From Hansfordia pulvinata (Eukaryota; Ascomycota; Sordariomycetes; Xylariales): a stretch of DNA of 64,000 nucleotides. The notes under the pieces are model-generated. The model made no database searches and was not told the DNA's origin. It saw nothing but the letters and a program-made list of their open reading frames with translations. A program made the position numbers and the translations under genes. The stretch lies in contig BJKQ01000002.1 of NCBI GenBank assembly GCA_006538405.1, positions 1,364,001 through 1,428,000 on the forward strand. The letters are read 5' to 3'. Of this stretch, positions 1-11,463 are shown one piece after another (position 1 is the first letter of the stretch; the number at the start of each line of letters is the position of its first letter).

Positions 1-2
1 AA

Positions 3-2073
3 GAGAAGCTGGACGGGGAGCGGATGCAGCTCCACATGGTTAAGGATAGCGATGTACCGGGGGGGCGAAGATTTTGCTTCTGGTCACGGAAGGCAAAAGA
101 CTACACCTATCTCTACGGAAGTCACCTCCAAGACACCGGCGCAGCCCTTACTCGACACCTGAAAGACGCCTTCGCCCCGGGAGTCCGCAATCTGATCCTG
201 GACGGCGAGATGGTAACCTGGGATCCCGAGACGGACAGGATCATGAAATTCGGAACCCTCAAGACTGCCGCCATTGCAGAGGGGCGGAACCCCTTTATCG
301 AGAATGGCCCACGACCAGTTTACAAGGTGTTTGACATTCTGTATCTGAATGACCGCCCTCTGACAAACTACACATTGCGCGATCGCCGCAACGCCCTGCA
401 ACAGGCGGTTCCTGGAGCCCCAATGCGACTGGAAGTGCACAAGTACGATCCCGCGAGTTCGGCCGAGGCGATCGAGCCGCTGCTTCGAAAGGTGATTGCC
501 AACAACCTAGAAGGGCTGGTACTGAAGAACCCGCGGTCGCCTTACAACCTGAACGATCGAAACGACGACTGGATCAAGGTCAAGCCCGATTACATGAACG
601 AATGGGGCGAAGAAGTTGACTGTGTCATAATCGGAGCTCGTTACGGATCCGGCCACCGGGGCGGGACGCTATCTTCGTTCTTGTGCGGTCTGCGGGTTAC
701 GGAAGACGACATCAAAGCGGGAGCGAATCCGGAGAAATGCTTCAGCTTTGTACGCGTCGGCGGAGGTTTCGACAGTGACCGGTTCGCACAGATCAAAGCG
801 GCCACGGAAGGCAAGTGGCACAAATGGGACCCGAAGAACCCGCCCACGGAATACATTGAACTGGCGGGTGGGGATAGACAACAATTCGAAAGACCCGACG
901 TCTGGATCCGTCCGAGTGAGAGTGTTGTTCTTGCGGTCAAAGCCTCGAGCTCAGAGCCGTCAACGTCCTTTGCCAAGGGCGTAACTCTGCGCTTCCCGCG
1001 GTGCAAAGGCGTCCGACTGGACCGCAGCTGGGACTCGGCTCTTGACTGGCAGGGCTTCCTCGACTTCAAGCGCCAGCGAGAGGCCGAGATGGACGAGAAG
1101 AAGATGACGATGGAGGGACAGCGACGCCGACCTGCCGCCAAGCGACCGAGGAAAGACGTCATCATTGCCGGCCAGGATGCGCCCATCTCTGAGGCGCCCA
1201 TGGCGGTCCGCCCGGGTGGGAACGGGCATGAGGCTGCCGCTATGGTCTTTGACGGGCTCGAATTCTGTGTTCTCAGCGATAGCGCCGGAGCCCCGAAAAA
1301 GACCAAAACACAGCTGGAGGCATTGATCAAAGAGCATGGCGGACTGATCTCGCAGCGGGCACAACCCCCTGGCCAAGGAGAGAGGAACATGATAATCCTA
1401 GCCGACAAGAAGGTGGTCAAAGTTGCCAGCTTGATCAAGGCCAGCGGAGGCGACGGCGGCGACATTGACATTGTGCGGCCGCGGTGGGTAGTCGACTGCC
1501 TGGAACAGCGGCCCGAGCCATTCCTGCTGCCGTTTGAACGCGATCGTCACCTCTTCCATGCCTCGGAGGTGCTTCTCGACGCGGCAGAAAAATCTGGATA
1601 AGTATGGCGACAGCTACGCCCGCGACCTGAACGTGGCCGACCTGCGCCAACTGCTGTCGGGGATGCCAAAGGACGAGATGGACGTCGACGGAAGCGCGCC
1701 ATTTGACAAGGACGCATTCACGGAGGAGTTGTCCTTGCGCGGGAACGAGCTTGGCTTGTTGAAAGGGCACACTTTCAAGGGCACCTGCGTGCATTTTGCG
1801 CTTGCGCCTGGGTACTCGGATATCAAGGCTTTGCGGTACTACAACCGAGTCAAATTCGGTGGGGGGCGAGTGGTGGTGGCGCTGGAGGACGGGGCGGTCT
1901 CGCATGTTGTTATCATGGCCACAGAGCAGAAAGCAGAGAGAGATCTGGCCGCCGAGGTCAGGCAAACCATCAGCCTGTGGAGTGCAATCCCTCGGGTTGT
2001 ATCCCAGCGCTGGGTCGACGAGTGTTGGAAGAACGACACTCTGCTGGACGAGGAGAGCTACGCAGCCCTGTAG
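3..2073 (+). CDS. LIG4: DNA ligase IV, C-terminal part (5' truncated by window, one frame break)
   Basis: ATP-dependent ligase that seals double-strand breaks in non-homologous end joining, acting with an XRCC4/Lif1-type partner in the nucleus. The window opens inside motif I (EKLDGER, adenylated lysine at the third codon seen). Downstream are motif III (VFDILYLN), motif IV (LEGLVLKN) and motif V (DDWIKVKP), then the OB-fold region and two BRCT domains: the first at about 1240-1540 and the second at about 1740-2070 (ends WVDECWKNDTLL). The frame that carries the catalytic core and BRCT1 stops at 1601. The conserved linker YGDSYARDL and BRCT2 continue in the next frame from about 1593. The change lies at an A5 run (1588-1592) and needs one base fewer or two more. 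No intron with usable borders fits. Either an assembly error or a true truncation that removes BRCT2. The family assignment is secure. Confidence 0.93.
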
Positions 2074-2444
2074 CAACATTTTCGAACCCAGCAACGGGCG
2101 GCTCATGTTCGCCTACTACATCGCGGGCATAATGAGTAACGACAGGGATCACGTAGCAGAGGACAAACGCGGTTGATTTCGATATCCATGTCGGTCTTGC
2201 ACGGCTTGCAAAGTGTCGTGAAGCACGGCCCACTTGCCGTAACCCACCCACCCCACGCTGCGCCGACAGCCGCCTGGACAACCTCTTCCCGACGACCCAG
2301 AATCATGTGCTTCCCGCCTTGCCTTCCCCCTCCCCTTGACGCTCATAAATCATTAGATACTCTAGTAGAAGGCGGGCCAACCTGTCGCGTCCCACCTTTC
2401 CCCATCCGACTCGTCCCCGTCCCCGCTCCCCGCCCACTGGGGGC
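2074..2444. other. Convergent intergenic spacer
   Basis: Stretch between the 3' ends of LIG4 (+) and the uracil phosphoribosyltransferase (-). It presumably holds both 3' UTRs. I see no gene or conserved motif. Confidence 0.7.
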
Positions 2445-3265
2445 TCACTTGCCTATCGTGAGGAAGAGGCGGTCGCCAATGTCGCCGACGCCGGGCTTGA
2501 GCATGCCGCCGGGCCGGGTGAGCTCGGGGTCGACGCCGGCGACCCACAGCTCGGCGCCCTCGGGCCACTCGCGGGCGGCGCGGCGGACGCCCTCGTCGGC
2601 GCCGGCGACGGCCAGGACGACGACCCGGCGGGCGCCCCACTCGCGCAGGGTCTGGATGGCGGCGGCGCAGGTGCCGCCGGTGGCGATGACGGGGTCGAGG
2701 ATTATCGCCGTCGAGGAGGGGGTTGATGAGGAGGAGGAGGCGGAGGAGGAGGAGGAGGTGTGGTTCGGCAGGTTGTTGTAGTACTCGACCGGCTCCAGGG
2801 TGCTGGGCTCGCGGTACAGGCCGAGGTGGTGCACGGGGACCGGGGTGGGGAGGAGTTTCTGGACGGCTTTGTGGGGGTTTGGTGTTAGTTGGGTTGCTTC
2901 GGGGTTTTGGGGGGAGGAAGGGAGAAAGACAGGAAAGTGAGGGAGATGGGAGGGAGAGAGAGAGAGAGACAAGATCAAAGGGACGCACCTTCAACCATGC
3001 CCAGGCCGGAACGCAAGATAGGGACGAGGGAGACGTCGGCAGGCTGGACGGTGGTGGAGGTATAAGAGAAGCCGATGGGGGTCTCGTCCTGGGGCCCGTC
3101 GACGGCGGTCAGGGCGGAGGCAAGGGCCTCGCAGGCGAGGATGGTGGCAATGTCGTCGATGAGGCCCTTGACGAGGCGGGCGTCGGTGTGCTTGGAGCGC
3201 AGGAGGCTGAGCTTTGCGCGCAGGCAGGGGTGGTTGGAGACGTGGACGTTGGAGGGGAGGGACAT
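2445..3265 (-). CDS. FUR1: Uracil phosphoribosyltransferase
   Basis: Pyrimidine-salvage enzyme that joins uracil and PRPP to give UMP in the cytosol; in fungi it also decides 5-fluorouracil sensitivity. Two exons: 3265-2989 and 2866-2445, with an intron (GTGCGT...AAAG) that restores 232 residues, normal for the family. Exon 1 carries VHVSNHPCLRAKLSLLR and VPILRSGLGMVE; exon 2 continues AVQKLLP...HHLGLYRE and the PRPP loop DPVIATGGT, then PGVGDIGDRLF near the C-terminus. Just before the PRPP loop is a serine-rich insertion (about 15 Ser/Thr/Ala residues) absent from textbook members. The ATG at 3265 gives the canonical start (MSLPSNVHV). It is convergent with LIG4. Both borders and the product are well supported. 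Confidence 0.94.
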
Positions 3266-4941
3266 GTTGGGTGGTCAGTGTGTGTGTAGTGTGATTCGTG
3301 ATTCTGGTATCTTGGTGGACTGGCGGACTTGGTGATCGGGTGGGTTGGGTCGGTCTCGTGAGTGCAAGAAAGTTGAGGTGTCCAAGTACGAGAGTGGTGG
3401 AAGCAAGAGGAGATCTAAGGAGGTGTCTGTACAGAATTCACTACCTAAGGCACATGCAAGGTGTACATATAAGAGGCAGCTGGAGGTCGAGTTGAGATGT
3501 ATGAATGCGCTGGCAAAGACAGGCGCGCAGGTGACGAAGAGGGAGTGTCTCGACTTATAAGACGGCGGCGGAGGGGTAACCTACCTACCTTAGGTATGTG
3601 TGGTACTTAGGTAAGCTGGAGCTTGGGTCCGTCCTTAGATGCTGCACTCGTACACAATCGTGAATCCCCCGCGGCGGCCAAGCCGGACAGATAGACAGAC
3701 AGGAGATAGACAGCTCACCTTAAGGTTCCGTTACCTCTGTGCCGCATGCAACCGGGATCCAATGGCCGCCCGCGCCGGGGCCGGGAGTACGGTACGCAAG
3801 GTACACAGCCACGGCAGGTACGGTGGTGGTGGTAGTGGGTACGAGCGCCGTCACATGGCCTGGGCGGATGAGACCGTGGGGTCAAGACAGACAAGATAGA
3901 CATCCATGGTGATAAGCTATCTCACCCGCCAGCCAGCCAACTTGAGTCAAAAGCCAAGGCCGCCGCCGCTGGTCGGTGCTCGTGCTCGTGCAACGGGCTG
4001 GATCCGTGGAACACAACGCGCGCGCATGAGCAGCTGACGCGGGGCGAGAGCTCTAAGTTAGTGGGGAGGGGCGTCGCTCCTTTAGCACTAGCTTAGAGAG
4101 ACGAGTACGAGTAGGTAGTCGTAGCTCCTCTAACGGTGCGGAACGGGTATTCTCAGGTGGCTCATGTACTCGTACCTACGGGCACCTACAAGTCATTGCC
4201 AATAGCTTACCGGTTGTCATCGTTGGCTCCATTCGCCAGCGACGCGATGCGGGGAGTTGTCCAACGGAGCACTACGATCATGTGCCTCTGCGGAGCACGA
4301 GCGAGGAGTACTCCCGTCGTGCTCGTACGTGCGTTGCCGAGTATCGACTATTATCATGAATATCCAGACCCCAACGGCGGGATCCATCTCTTGCTCAAGC
4401 TGTCCATCAGATGCAACCATGGATGCGACATAGGTGCCAGTGCTGACTGCCCCTCATCGTGATAACGCGGGTACATAGCATGTAGCCGGCAGACTGGGCA
4501 GTCTCGGGCCGTCTCTCTCACCCTGGAAGCTGCAGCGGTAGGTACGAGTACTCACGTGTGTCACGTACTCACGCGGGTACTCGATACGGTACAGCCCTCC
4601 GTCTCGTACTCTCCAATTCAACGTCCATGGATGCAGTTACGGTCTCTCTCTCTCTGGCTGCGGTGGGTCTATTCCCAAAAGGGCGCCAGGACGGCCCTTC
4701 AATGTTTTATTTGCCCACGGCTCTTCTTCTGCCAAGAGATATGTTGCCACTGCCAAGTCGTCCAGGATATCAACCTCAATACTCGTACCCTCACCAACAC
4801 GTACGGCCACTGCTCTGTGTCTTACTCTCGGTCCCTGTGTCGCTGACTACATAGACACAGAACAGAGGCATCGGGCTCCGTTGCGTCACGTCACGCGTCA
4901 TTCCCGGACGCACGCAGCGCTGACCGCGCCTCGGCAGCGAG
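3266..4941. promoter_or_regulatory. Divergent intergenic region between FUR1 and FEX
   Basis: About 1.7 kb shared upstream region of two divergent genes. A TTATAA lies at 3555-3560, about 290 bases upstream of the FUR1 ATG. TACCTA/TAGGTA repeats with a small inverted repeat lie at about 3579-3600. At least eight copies of GTACTCG/CGAGTAC-type motifs cluster at 4100-4800, including a dense group at 4541-4612. The short open frames here have no recognisable protein features. Confidence 0.5.
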
Positions 4942-6335
4942 ATGGCGCTGGATGAGCGCGTCCCTGCTGCATCGGGCGACGGAAGCACCTCTCATCCAAG
5001 CGAAAAGGACTTGCCCCTCGACAGCCGCCCCTCAATGTCGGGAGTCAACTTTGACGCCCCTCGAGATTTGACAGACCTGCCCGGGGTCGCAGCCGGCGAG
5101 CCCATCGACAGGACACCCAGCAACTCCAGGCGCCCGGCTGCCGCGTCCGATGAAGAGGCGCCGGCTCTGGCTGCTGACAAGAAGCATAACCGCGCCGCCG
5201 TGTCCCCTCTGGCCACTCATGTATACACCATCGCCTACCTGGTCCTCTGTTCCATCTTCGGCACCCTTGCCCGCCTCGGCCTCCAGGCTCTGACTTTCTA
5301 CCCCGGCGCCCCGTCTCCTTCAGCTCCGTCTGGCCCAACTTGGCCGGCAGCCTCGTCATGGGCTATCTGGCCGAGGACCGCAAGTGGTTCCGCTACGAAT
5401 GGGGCACCCCGGTCTACGACCAGCAGATTTGCAAGGCCCGCGAGCATGGGAGCAGCAATGACGACGACGAGCCCGCGCGCGCCGGTTCGACGCGGATCAC
5501 CGTCGACTTGGCTGCCGCAAAGAAGGCCCATCTGGCTACCAAGAAGACGATTCCGCTGTACGTCGGCTTAGCAACGGGGTTCTGCGGTTCCTTTACCTCG
5601 TTCTCGTCCTTCATCCGCGACATCTTCCTCGCGACGTCGAACGATCTTCTCGGCCCCGATGTTGGCTCGGTCACCATCCCTCGCAACGGAGGCTACTCTT
5701 TCATGGCCCTCCTCGCCGTCATCATCGGCACCCTGTCTCTCTCCCTCAGCGGCCTCTTTGTGGGGGCCCACATCGCCGTGGCACTCGAGCGGTTCACGCC
5801 GTCGTTGCCGTATACGTTTACCCGCAAGATCCTCGACCCCACGGCCGTTCTCCTGGGGCTTGGGTGCTGGCTGGGCGCAGTCTTTCTGACAATCTTCCCG
5901 CCCGACCGCTTCAGCAACCTCGGGGCCGCCGAGACCTGGCGCGGTAGGGCAACGTTGTCGCTGGTCTTTGCCCCATTGGGCTGCCTCCTGCGCTTTTACC
6001 TCTCCATGTACCTGAACAGCAGGAAACCTTCGTTTCCCATGGGCACATTCGCTGCCAACGTGTTTGGCACCGCGGTCCTGGCCATGGCCTGGGACCTAGC
6101 CCACGTCCCGGAGGGCGGCGTCATCGGCTGCCAGGTCTTGCAAGGTATCGAGGACGGATTCTGCGGCGCGCTGACGACCGTGTCGACCTGGGTGTCTGAG
6201 CTGTCGAGCCTGAGGAGAAGAGCAGCCTACATCTACGGCGTCGCCAGCGTGGTGGTTGCATACTCGCTCATGGTCGCGATCACGGGCGGCCTACGCTGGA
6301 GTGTAGGCTTTTCCGGCCTCGTCTGCTTGCACTGA
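4942..6335 (+). CDS. FEX1: Fluoride export protein (CrcB/FEX double-domain), one frame break
   Basis: Plasma-membrane fluoride channel that keeps cytosolic fluoride low. After a roughly 95-residue hydrophilic N-terminus come two CrcB-type repeats in one chain, as in eukaryotic FEX. Repeat 1 has FGTLARLGLQ, a GSLVMGY segment and GFCGSFTSFSSF. Repeat 2 has GCLLRFYLS, GTFAANVFG and GFCGALTTVSTW. The Asn of the second repeat and the Phe/Thr/Ser-rich pore-helix segments are present. The frame from 4942 (ATG) is lost at a C4 run (5309-5312); everything from AGSLVMGY on is in the frame one base back. Adding one C would give 464 codons. The sequence is so well conserved on both sides that sequencing error is more likely than decay. 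Confidence 0.92.
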
Positions 6336-6707
6336 GAACGAAGGCAGGTGTGGACATCTAAAGAACAACTAATCTAATGTTTGAATCATAATCACAATCT
6401 CCAGCCCTGTCGCGTCTTCTCAAGAGTCGCTTTCTTCACACCTGAAAATCGACACGCAGCTTAGGAAGCTCCAAACCACATGGCAGACACATCGTGACGA
6501 ATTTGAAGCCCTCGGATTCTGGACGGGTTTAATTTACTGAAACATCGATGTCAAGCCGCAAAATACGCCAAGCAAAGGGCGAAGAGTGAACGTGATGGGC
6601 TCTCGACAAGGCCGGGGTACCCCTTTTCTCCCCTTTAGCCGACGCAAAATGACCACAGCTGCGGCAGAAACACATATCAAAACTCAAAGGCCCGCAGACA
6701 CAACGAC
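6336..6707. other. Convergent intergenic spacer
   Basis: AT-richer spacer between the ends of the fluoride exporter (+) and the ankyrin protein (-). Probably the two 3' UTRs; nothing else seen. Confidence 0.65.
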
Positions 6708-9700
6708 CTACTCGCCGTCCCCAAACATGGACACAATGGACTGCTTCCCAGCCTCACGAGCAATGTCCAGGGGGCTTTGGCCCTCGACGTCCCTGGCGCG
6801 CGGGTCGAGACCCCTTTCGACGAGGTAGGCGAACAGCGTGACATCAACGCCGTCATTGTCACCGGCGCTGCTGCCGCCGTCGCCGTTATCGTTGTCTCCG
6901 GTTTGCTCCGGCTTGCCCCCCTCGCCCTCGACAGGCCGGTGATTACCCCGACCCGCAACGACGTGCAGCGCCGTCTGCCCCGCGTCGTCGCGCGCCCCGA
7001 GGTCCGCGCTGTACGCCTCGAACAGGAGGTCCAGGGTCTCGAGGTAGCGGGTTGCCATCGCCCCGTCGTCGTTGTCATATTCGTCGTCCTCGCCCGAGTC
7101 GCGGCCTTTGTTATCACCGGCGTTCCCACCAGCATGGCCACCCCCGAAACCGAAACGAACCGCATCCAGACCTGTGTGCCGGCTGCCAAGCTCACGCTCC
7201 CGTCCCCACTCCTGCTGTCTCCGGTTTGACGACGACGACGGCGGCGACAGCGTCACCGGCGTGGCAGCGGCCAGGAAGTCAAACAGCGGAGGCCGCCCAT
7301 GCGCGTTGCGAACGCCCAAGGAGCCACCCAGCGCCAGCACCCTCCTCCAGAGGCGGAGCTTGCGCGCCTCAGCCTCGGCCGAGGCGGCCGAGGCTGCCGT
7401 CTCCTGCTGGTTGTGGTACCTCTGATTTCCACCATGGCTGCTTTCGTTGCTGCCATTGCCGTGATGGTGGGGCTCCGCGCCACCGACCGACGGAGCGATG
7501 ACGCCGGACCGGTTCTCGGGCTCGGGCAGCCACCACTGCGCGGCGATGCGGTGCAGCGCGAACGCGCCCTCGGGGTCCTTGCGCAGGAGGAGAGGCGGTG
7601 TCGCCTCGCCCCATCCTCTTCTGCCGGCGGTATTGTCATCCCCTAAGACGGCGAGTAGTGCCTCGCAGCTGCGGGGCCGCAGGACGGCCAGCGCGCAGTG
7701 CAGCGGTGTCCACCCTTTGCGGTCGCGCGCGGCGGCCAAGCTGCGCGCCTCGGCCGGACGCGTCGCCAGGAAGGTCAGGATGTGGTCCTCGCACATGGAC
7801 TCGTTGCTGAGGAGGATATGCTGCGGGATCACTGTCAGCATCATTACGGCACACGGCGGATTCCTGAAACGAAAAGGGGGGGAGAAGAAAGGAAGGCATT
7901 GATTGCTCAGTCATCCCCTGCAGAAAGCACAAGCGGGACGACACCATACTACTCACCAGGGCGTTGCGCCCGTCGGCGTCGACGGCGGTCGGGTCGGCCT
8001 TCTGCGTCAGCATGCGCAGCCAGGCGCCCGTGGCGCGGCGCCACGTCTCCTCGGGCGTGAACATGGCGCTGCCGGGCAGCATGTAGACCGAGTCGAGGAC
8101 GACCATGGCGCAGGCGGCGAGGAAGACGGTGCGTCGCTTGCCAGTGGTTCCGCCGCTACTGCTGCTGCTACCGCTGCTCTCGACGGCGTTCCAGTCCGGG
8201 CCGTCCGGGTCGTCGGCGAACTCGAAGAAGACCTCGAGGCTCGACACGGGGCACGCCACGTGCGCGAAGAAGAGGTGCAAGGGGGACCGGCGAGCAAGGC
8301 TCGCTCCGCTGCCGGCCGGATCACCGTCCGAGCCACCACCGCCGGCCCCCTGGCCGTGGCCGAGCCCGCGCTTCAGCAGCAGCCGCACGAGCTGCCCGCG
8401 CACCATCTCCGTGCCATGCCGCCGGAACGTCCGCGCCGCCGTCTGCAGCGACGCCGACGCCGTGGAGGCCTCGTGGGTTCCCTCCTGCGCCGCCTTTGAC
8501 CCGAGCGTCTTGCTGAACTCTTCCTGCTCCTTGCCGAACAGCAGCGTCTGCAGCGTGTCGAGCGTTGACTTGGGTCCCTCGAGCGCCGACGGGCTGAAGG
8601 TGTCACCTTCCCGCCGTCCCCCACCTTCCCCTTTCCCCCCTTTCAGCCCCTTTGCTACAGGGGTGCCTGTGGCTTCGAGCTGCTCAGCATCCACCTTGGT
8701 GACGCGCAGCCGCGTCCGCCTCTCCAGCGACCCCGTGAGCTTCCCGCACCCGGAGCCCACGAGGAGCACCTTGACGCCGCCGCCGCCCCTGGCCGCTGCG
8801 TCCGCCAGGCTGCGCAGGCACTCGGACATGGCGCGCGCCAGAGGCTCGGGGGCGTCGCGGAGGGCGTCGACGACGACGAAGGCGCCGCCCCGGCAGTACG
8901 AGAGCCCTTCGGCCAGGCACTCCCAGAGGACGGCGAGGGGGATGTCGTCGCCGGGTTTGCTGCTGTTCTTGACGCTGCTGTCCTTGTCATTGATGTCATC
9001 ATCCTGGCCTTCGTTCTTCTCCTTGTTCTTCACCTTATCCTTGTCGTTCTTATGCTTGTCCTTGTGCTTGTCTTTCATGTCCTCGGACTTGTCTTTCTCG
9101 TCCTCTTGCTTGTCTTTCTCGCCCTCGGACTTGTCTTCTCCGCCACTGCTGCCGCCCTCGCGCACAGCGACGGTGGGCGCGGCAGACCGCGCGATGGGCC
9201 GCAGCAGCGCGCCCAGCGCCCCGCAGTGCGGCAGCAGCTGGGCGCACAGCTCCTTGGCCAGCGACAGCGGGGTCGGCGGCGCCACCTCGCGGCGGAAGAA
9301 GACGGCCAGCACGGGCAGCTGCTCGGTTTGTCGGAGGTGCTCGACCATCTACAAGGGTGATAGCGTGCATCGCGGGGCGGTGGTCAGCTGGGGTTCATCT
9401 AAGGGGGGCGGCTGTCAAAAGGGATGAGTTCGTTCTGGGCAGCAGCGGACATGGGGAGGCAGGGCAGAGCCGCTTTTCGGAGCTTCTACCCCCGTCGTCC
9501 CCTTCCCCTTTCTGTCTCCTCTTCAGAGAGAATGCTGCAACCGGCGAATGGCAAGACGGGCACGACTCGGAAGAACTGGACTTACCGCCGCGGCGAGCGC
9601 CGAGTTGTCCTGGTCCACCCACAGCATCGCCCCCTGGCCCGGGGGCGCCGCAGCCGCCCAGCGCCGGCACTGCGGCGCCTCGGCGAGCCAGCGGCAGTCG

Positions 9701-10041
9701 GCCGGCTCGCCGGCCTCGAAGTGGCGCTCGAACTGCGCGTACTCGGAGGCGTCCCCGCGGTCCGCGAGCCAGGCCTCGACCGGGGACGGTGTCGTCGTCG
9801 TCGTCGTCGTCGTGGCGGCGGTGTCTCTCTGTCTGTTTCTACCGCCGTGGCCGTTGCTGCTGTTCCCGTGGCGGCCCGGCCGTATGGGCAGCTGGAAGCG
9901 CCGAGCTGATGCCATCGCGGGTGGCTGGGTCGCCGCCGTCGGCGGAGCCGCTGCTTGCAAGAGTCCCATCGTGAGCCAAGCGGTCGGACGTGATACTATA
10001 GGTGGCAGGAGGGACGTGATCCAGGAGGTCAGGAAGCCCAT
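6708..10041 (-). CDS. NACHT/STAND-like ankyrin-repeat protein with degenerate P-loop
   Basis: Three exons, 10041-9586, 9348-7957 and 7820-6708, all phase 0 with good borders (GTAAGT...TTGTAG; GTGAGT...CCGCAG), giving about 986 residues. Residues 116-128 (CRWLAEAPQCRRW) match the segment that precedes the P-loop in fungal NACHT/ankyrin proteins. LWV follows at 140-142, but the expected GxxGxGK[ST] is replaced by DQDNSALAAA. VLAVFFRR and a Walker-B-like FVVVDALRD follow. A highly charged Lys/Asp/Glu insertion sits in exon 2 (about 9000-9130). The C-terminus holds about four or five ankyrin units (DGRNALHILL, KGWTPLHCAL, AGQTALHVVA, EGQSPLDIA). Members of the wider family act in non-self recognition; here nucleotide binding looks lost. 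The choice of the third-exon acceptor rests on the continuous ankyrin motif. The true start could be the Met at residue 43. Confidence 0.75.
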
Positions 10042-11463
10042 CTTAAGAAGAGGCCCCGCGGCCGGGGCCCGAGAGCGGCCGTCGGCTCTGCGCGGTCCTT
10101 TTTTATGTGTCTATTGTTTTTTCTATCTTTCTTGCCTTTGTGGGCACGACTTGCGGCTCCAAAGGCTATCCTGATCCTCGTCCCGCCCTGTCATGTCCCA
10201 CAACATCGCGGCCACCCCTCGACCGCCGTCGCCACTGCTCCGCTCTCGTCACACCTCGGCAAGGTGCATCTGGAAGCACAGATACCGGGCGCGAGATGTC
10301 GGTGGTGTCCTGCGCAGCGGTCCGCGGCCCGGCGTCTCCTGCATGGCTACCGCCAAGCGCTCGGCCCCCTTCTCTCTCTTTCTTACAGCACATTTCCAAA
10401 GCAAGCAAGCCACGAAAAACAAGACACGAACCCAGCGAGGCAGTTACAAGACAGAGGGGGCAAGGGGGAAGGGGTTGAACCGCCAAAAGGCCCGTCCTCG
10501 ACGCCCATTCGACGCCCATTATTCGTCACAGCTCCCGCCCAGGGATCCCCTCGACCCCTTTCTTATCTCGAGTGACATCCGCACCTGTCGCGTCCTGCGG
10601 GCATGCGGATCGCCGCGGGCGGGCAAGTTACACACGGCAGCTCTGCTGCTTTCCCGGACCTCGTCTTGTGGTAGCCCAGTATCGCCCCCCCCCCCTCCCC
10701 CCTTCTCTCGGAACCCGCATGCTATGGCTCGGATGCGAATTCCCCCCCCCTTTGCATTTTCTTCCGTTTTTCCTCCTTTCCTCGCCCTCTTACTCGTTAC
10801 CCCTCCTCTCTCCGTCTCTGTCTCCCATCTCTTACCGTGTGCCGTCCGTCACACCGCACACCCACACTGCTCACCGATGGGGATTACCCCGCCCCAGGGC
10901 CGCGGGCTCTACCTACCCGTGTTCCTCCCCGCCCCTCCTGCTCCCCGTATGTGTGTTGCATGTGGGTGTGTGGTTAAGGGACGCTGCTATCCTTGTGAGC
11001 ACCGTTGAGGACGGCGATGTAATTAGCAAGCTTTCGGCACAACTACGCTCATTCATCAGGACGCATCATCTTCTCTGATGGTAAATAGTTGGTTACAAGC
11101 GTACAAATCAACTTGATAGACCACATGTCAGTCGCAATTTGCCTCTCGGATTCACTTTGATCCAGATCGGAGAAAGTTTTAAAACTGACTTCATGATTTG
11201 CTCCTACATAAGGTAGCGACGACAAGGAAAGCGCATTAGAATTGATGCGTGTTGTATACATTCTGTGATGGAAAGGCAAGAAAGGAATCGTCGTGGGCCA
11301 AGTGGTATCATGCACGGCATTGCAATTACAGCCCCTCACCGCACCGGGTATAACCGCCAATTATTTCCAACCACGCGCCGGGTGTCTGCCTAAAAAGTCC
11401 CCAAGCCTCATTCAGGAAAACAAACGTAGCAAGAAACGCCAACAAAACCATGACTCATGCTTC
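10042..11463. promoter_or_regulatory. Intergenic region, upstream of the STAND-like gene
   Basis: 1.4 kb between two minus-strand genes. It should contain the promoter of the ankyrin protein and the 3' end of the HAM1-like gene. A strongly pyrimidine-rich block on the plus strand (about 10600-10830, with C10-C12 runs at 10684 and 10740) is the only feature. No gene is evident. Confidence 0.5.

Noticed and set aside
8105..9427. 440-codon plus-strand open frame opposite the STAND-like gene
   Set aside because: Ser/Pro/Leu-rich complement of the Lys/Asp/Glu-coding insertion; no family features.
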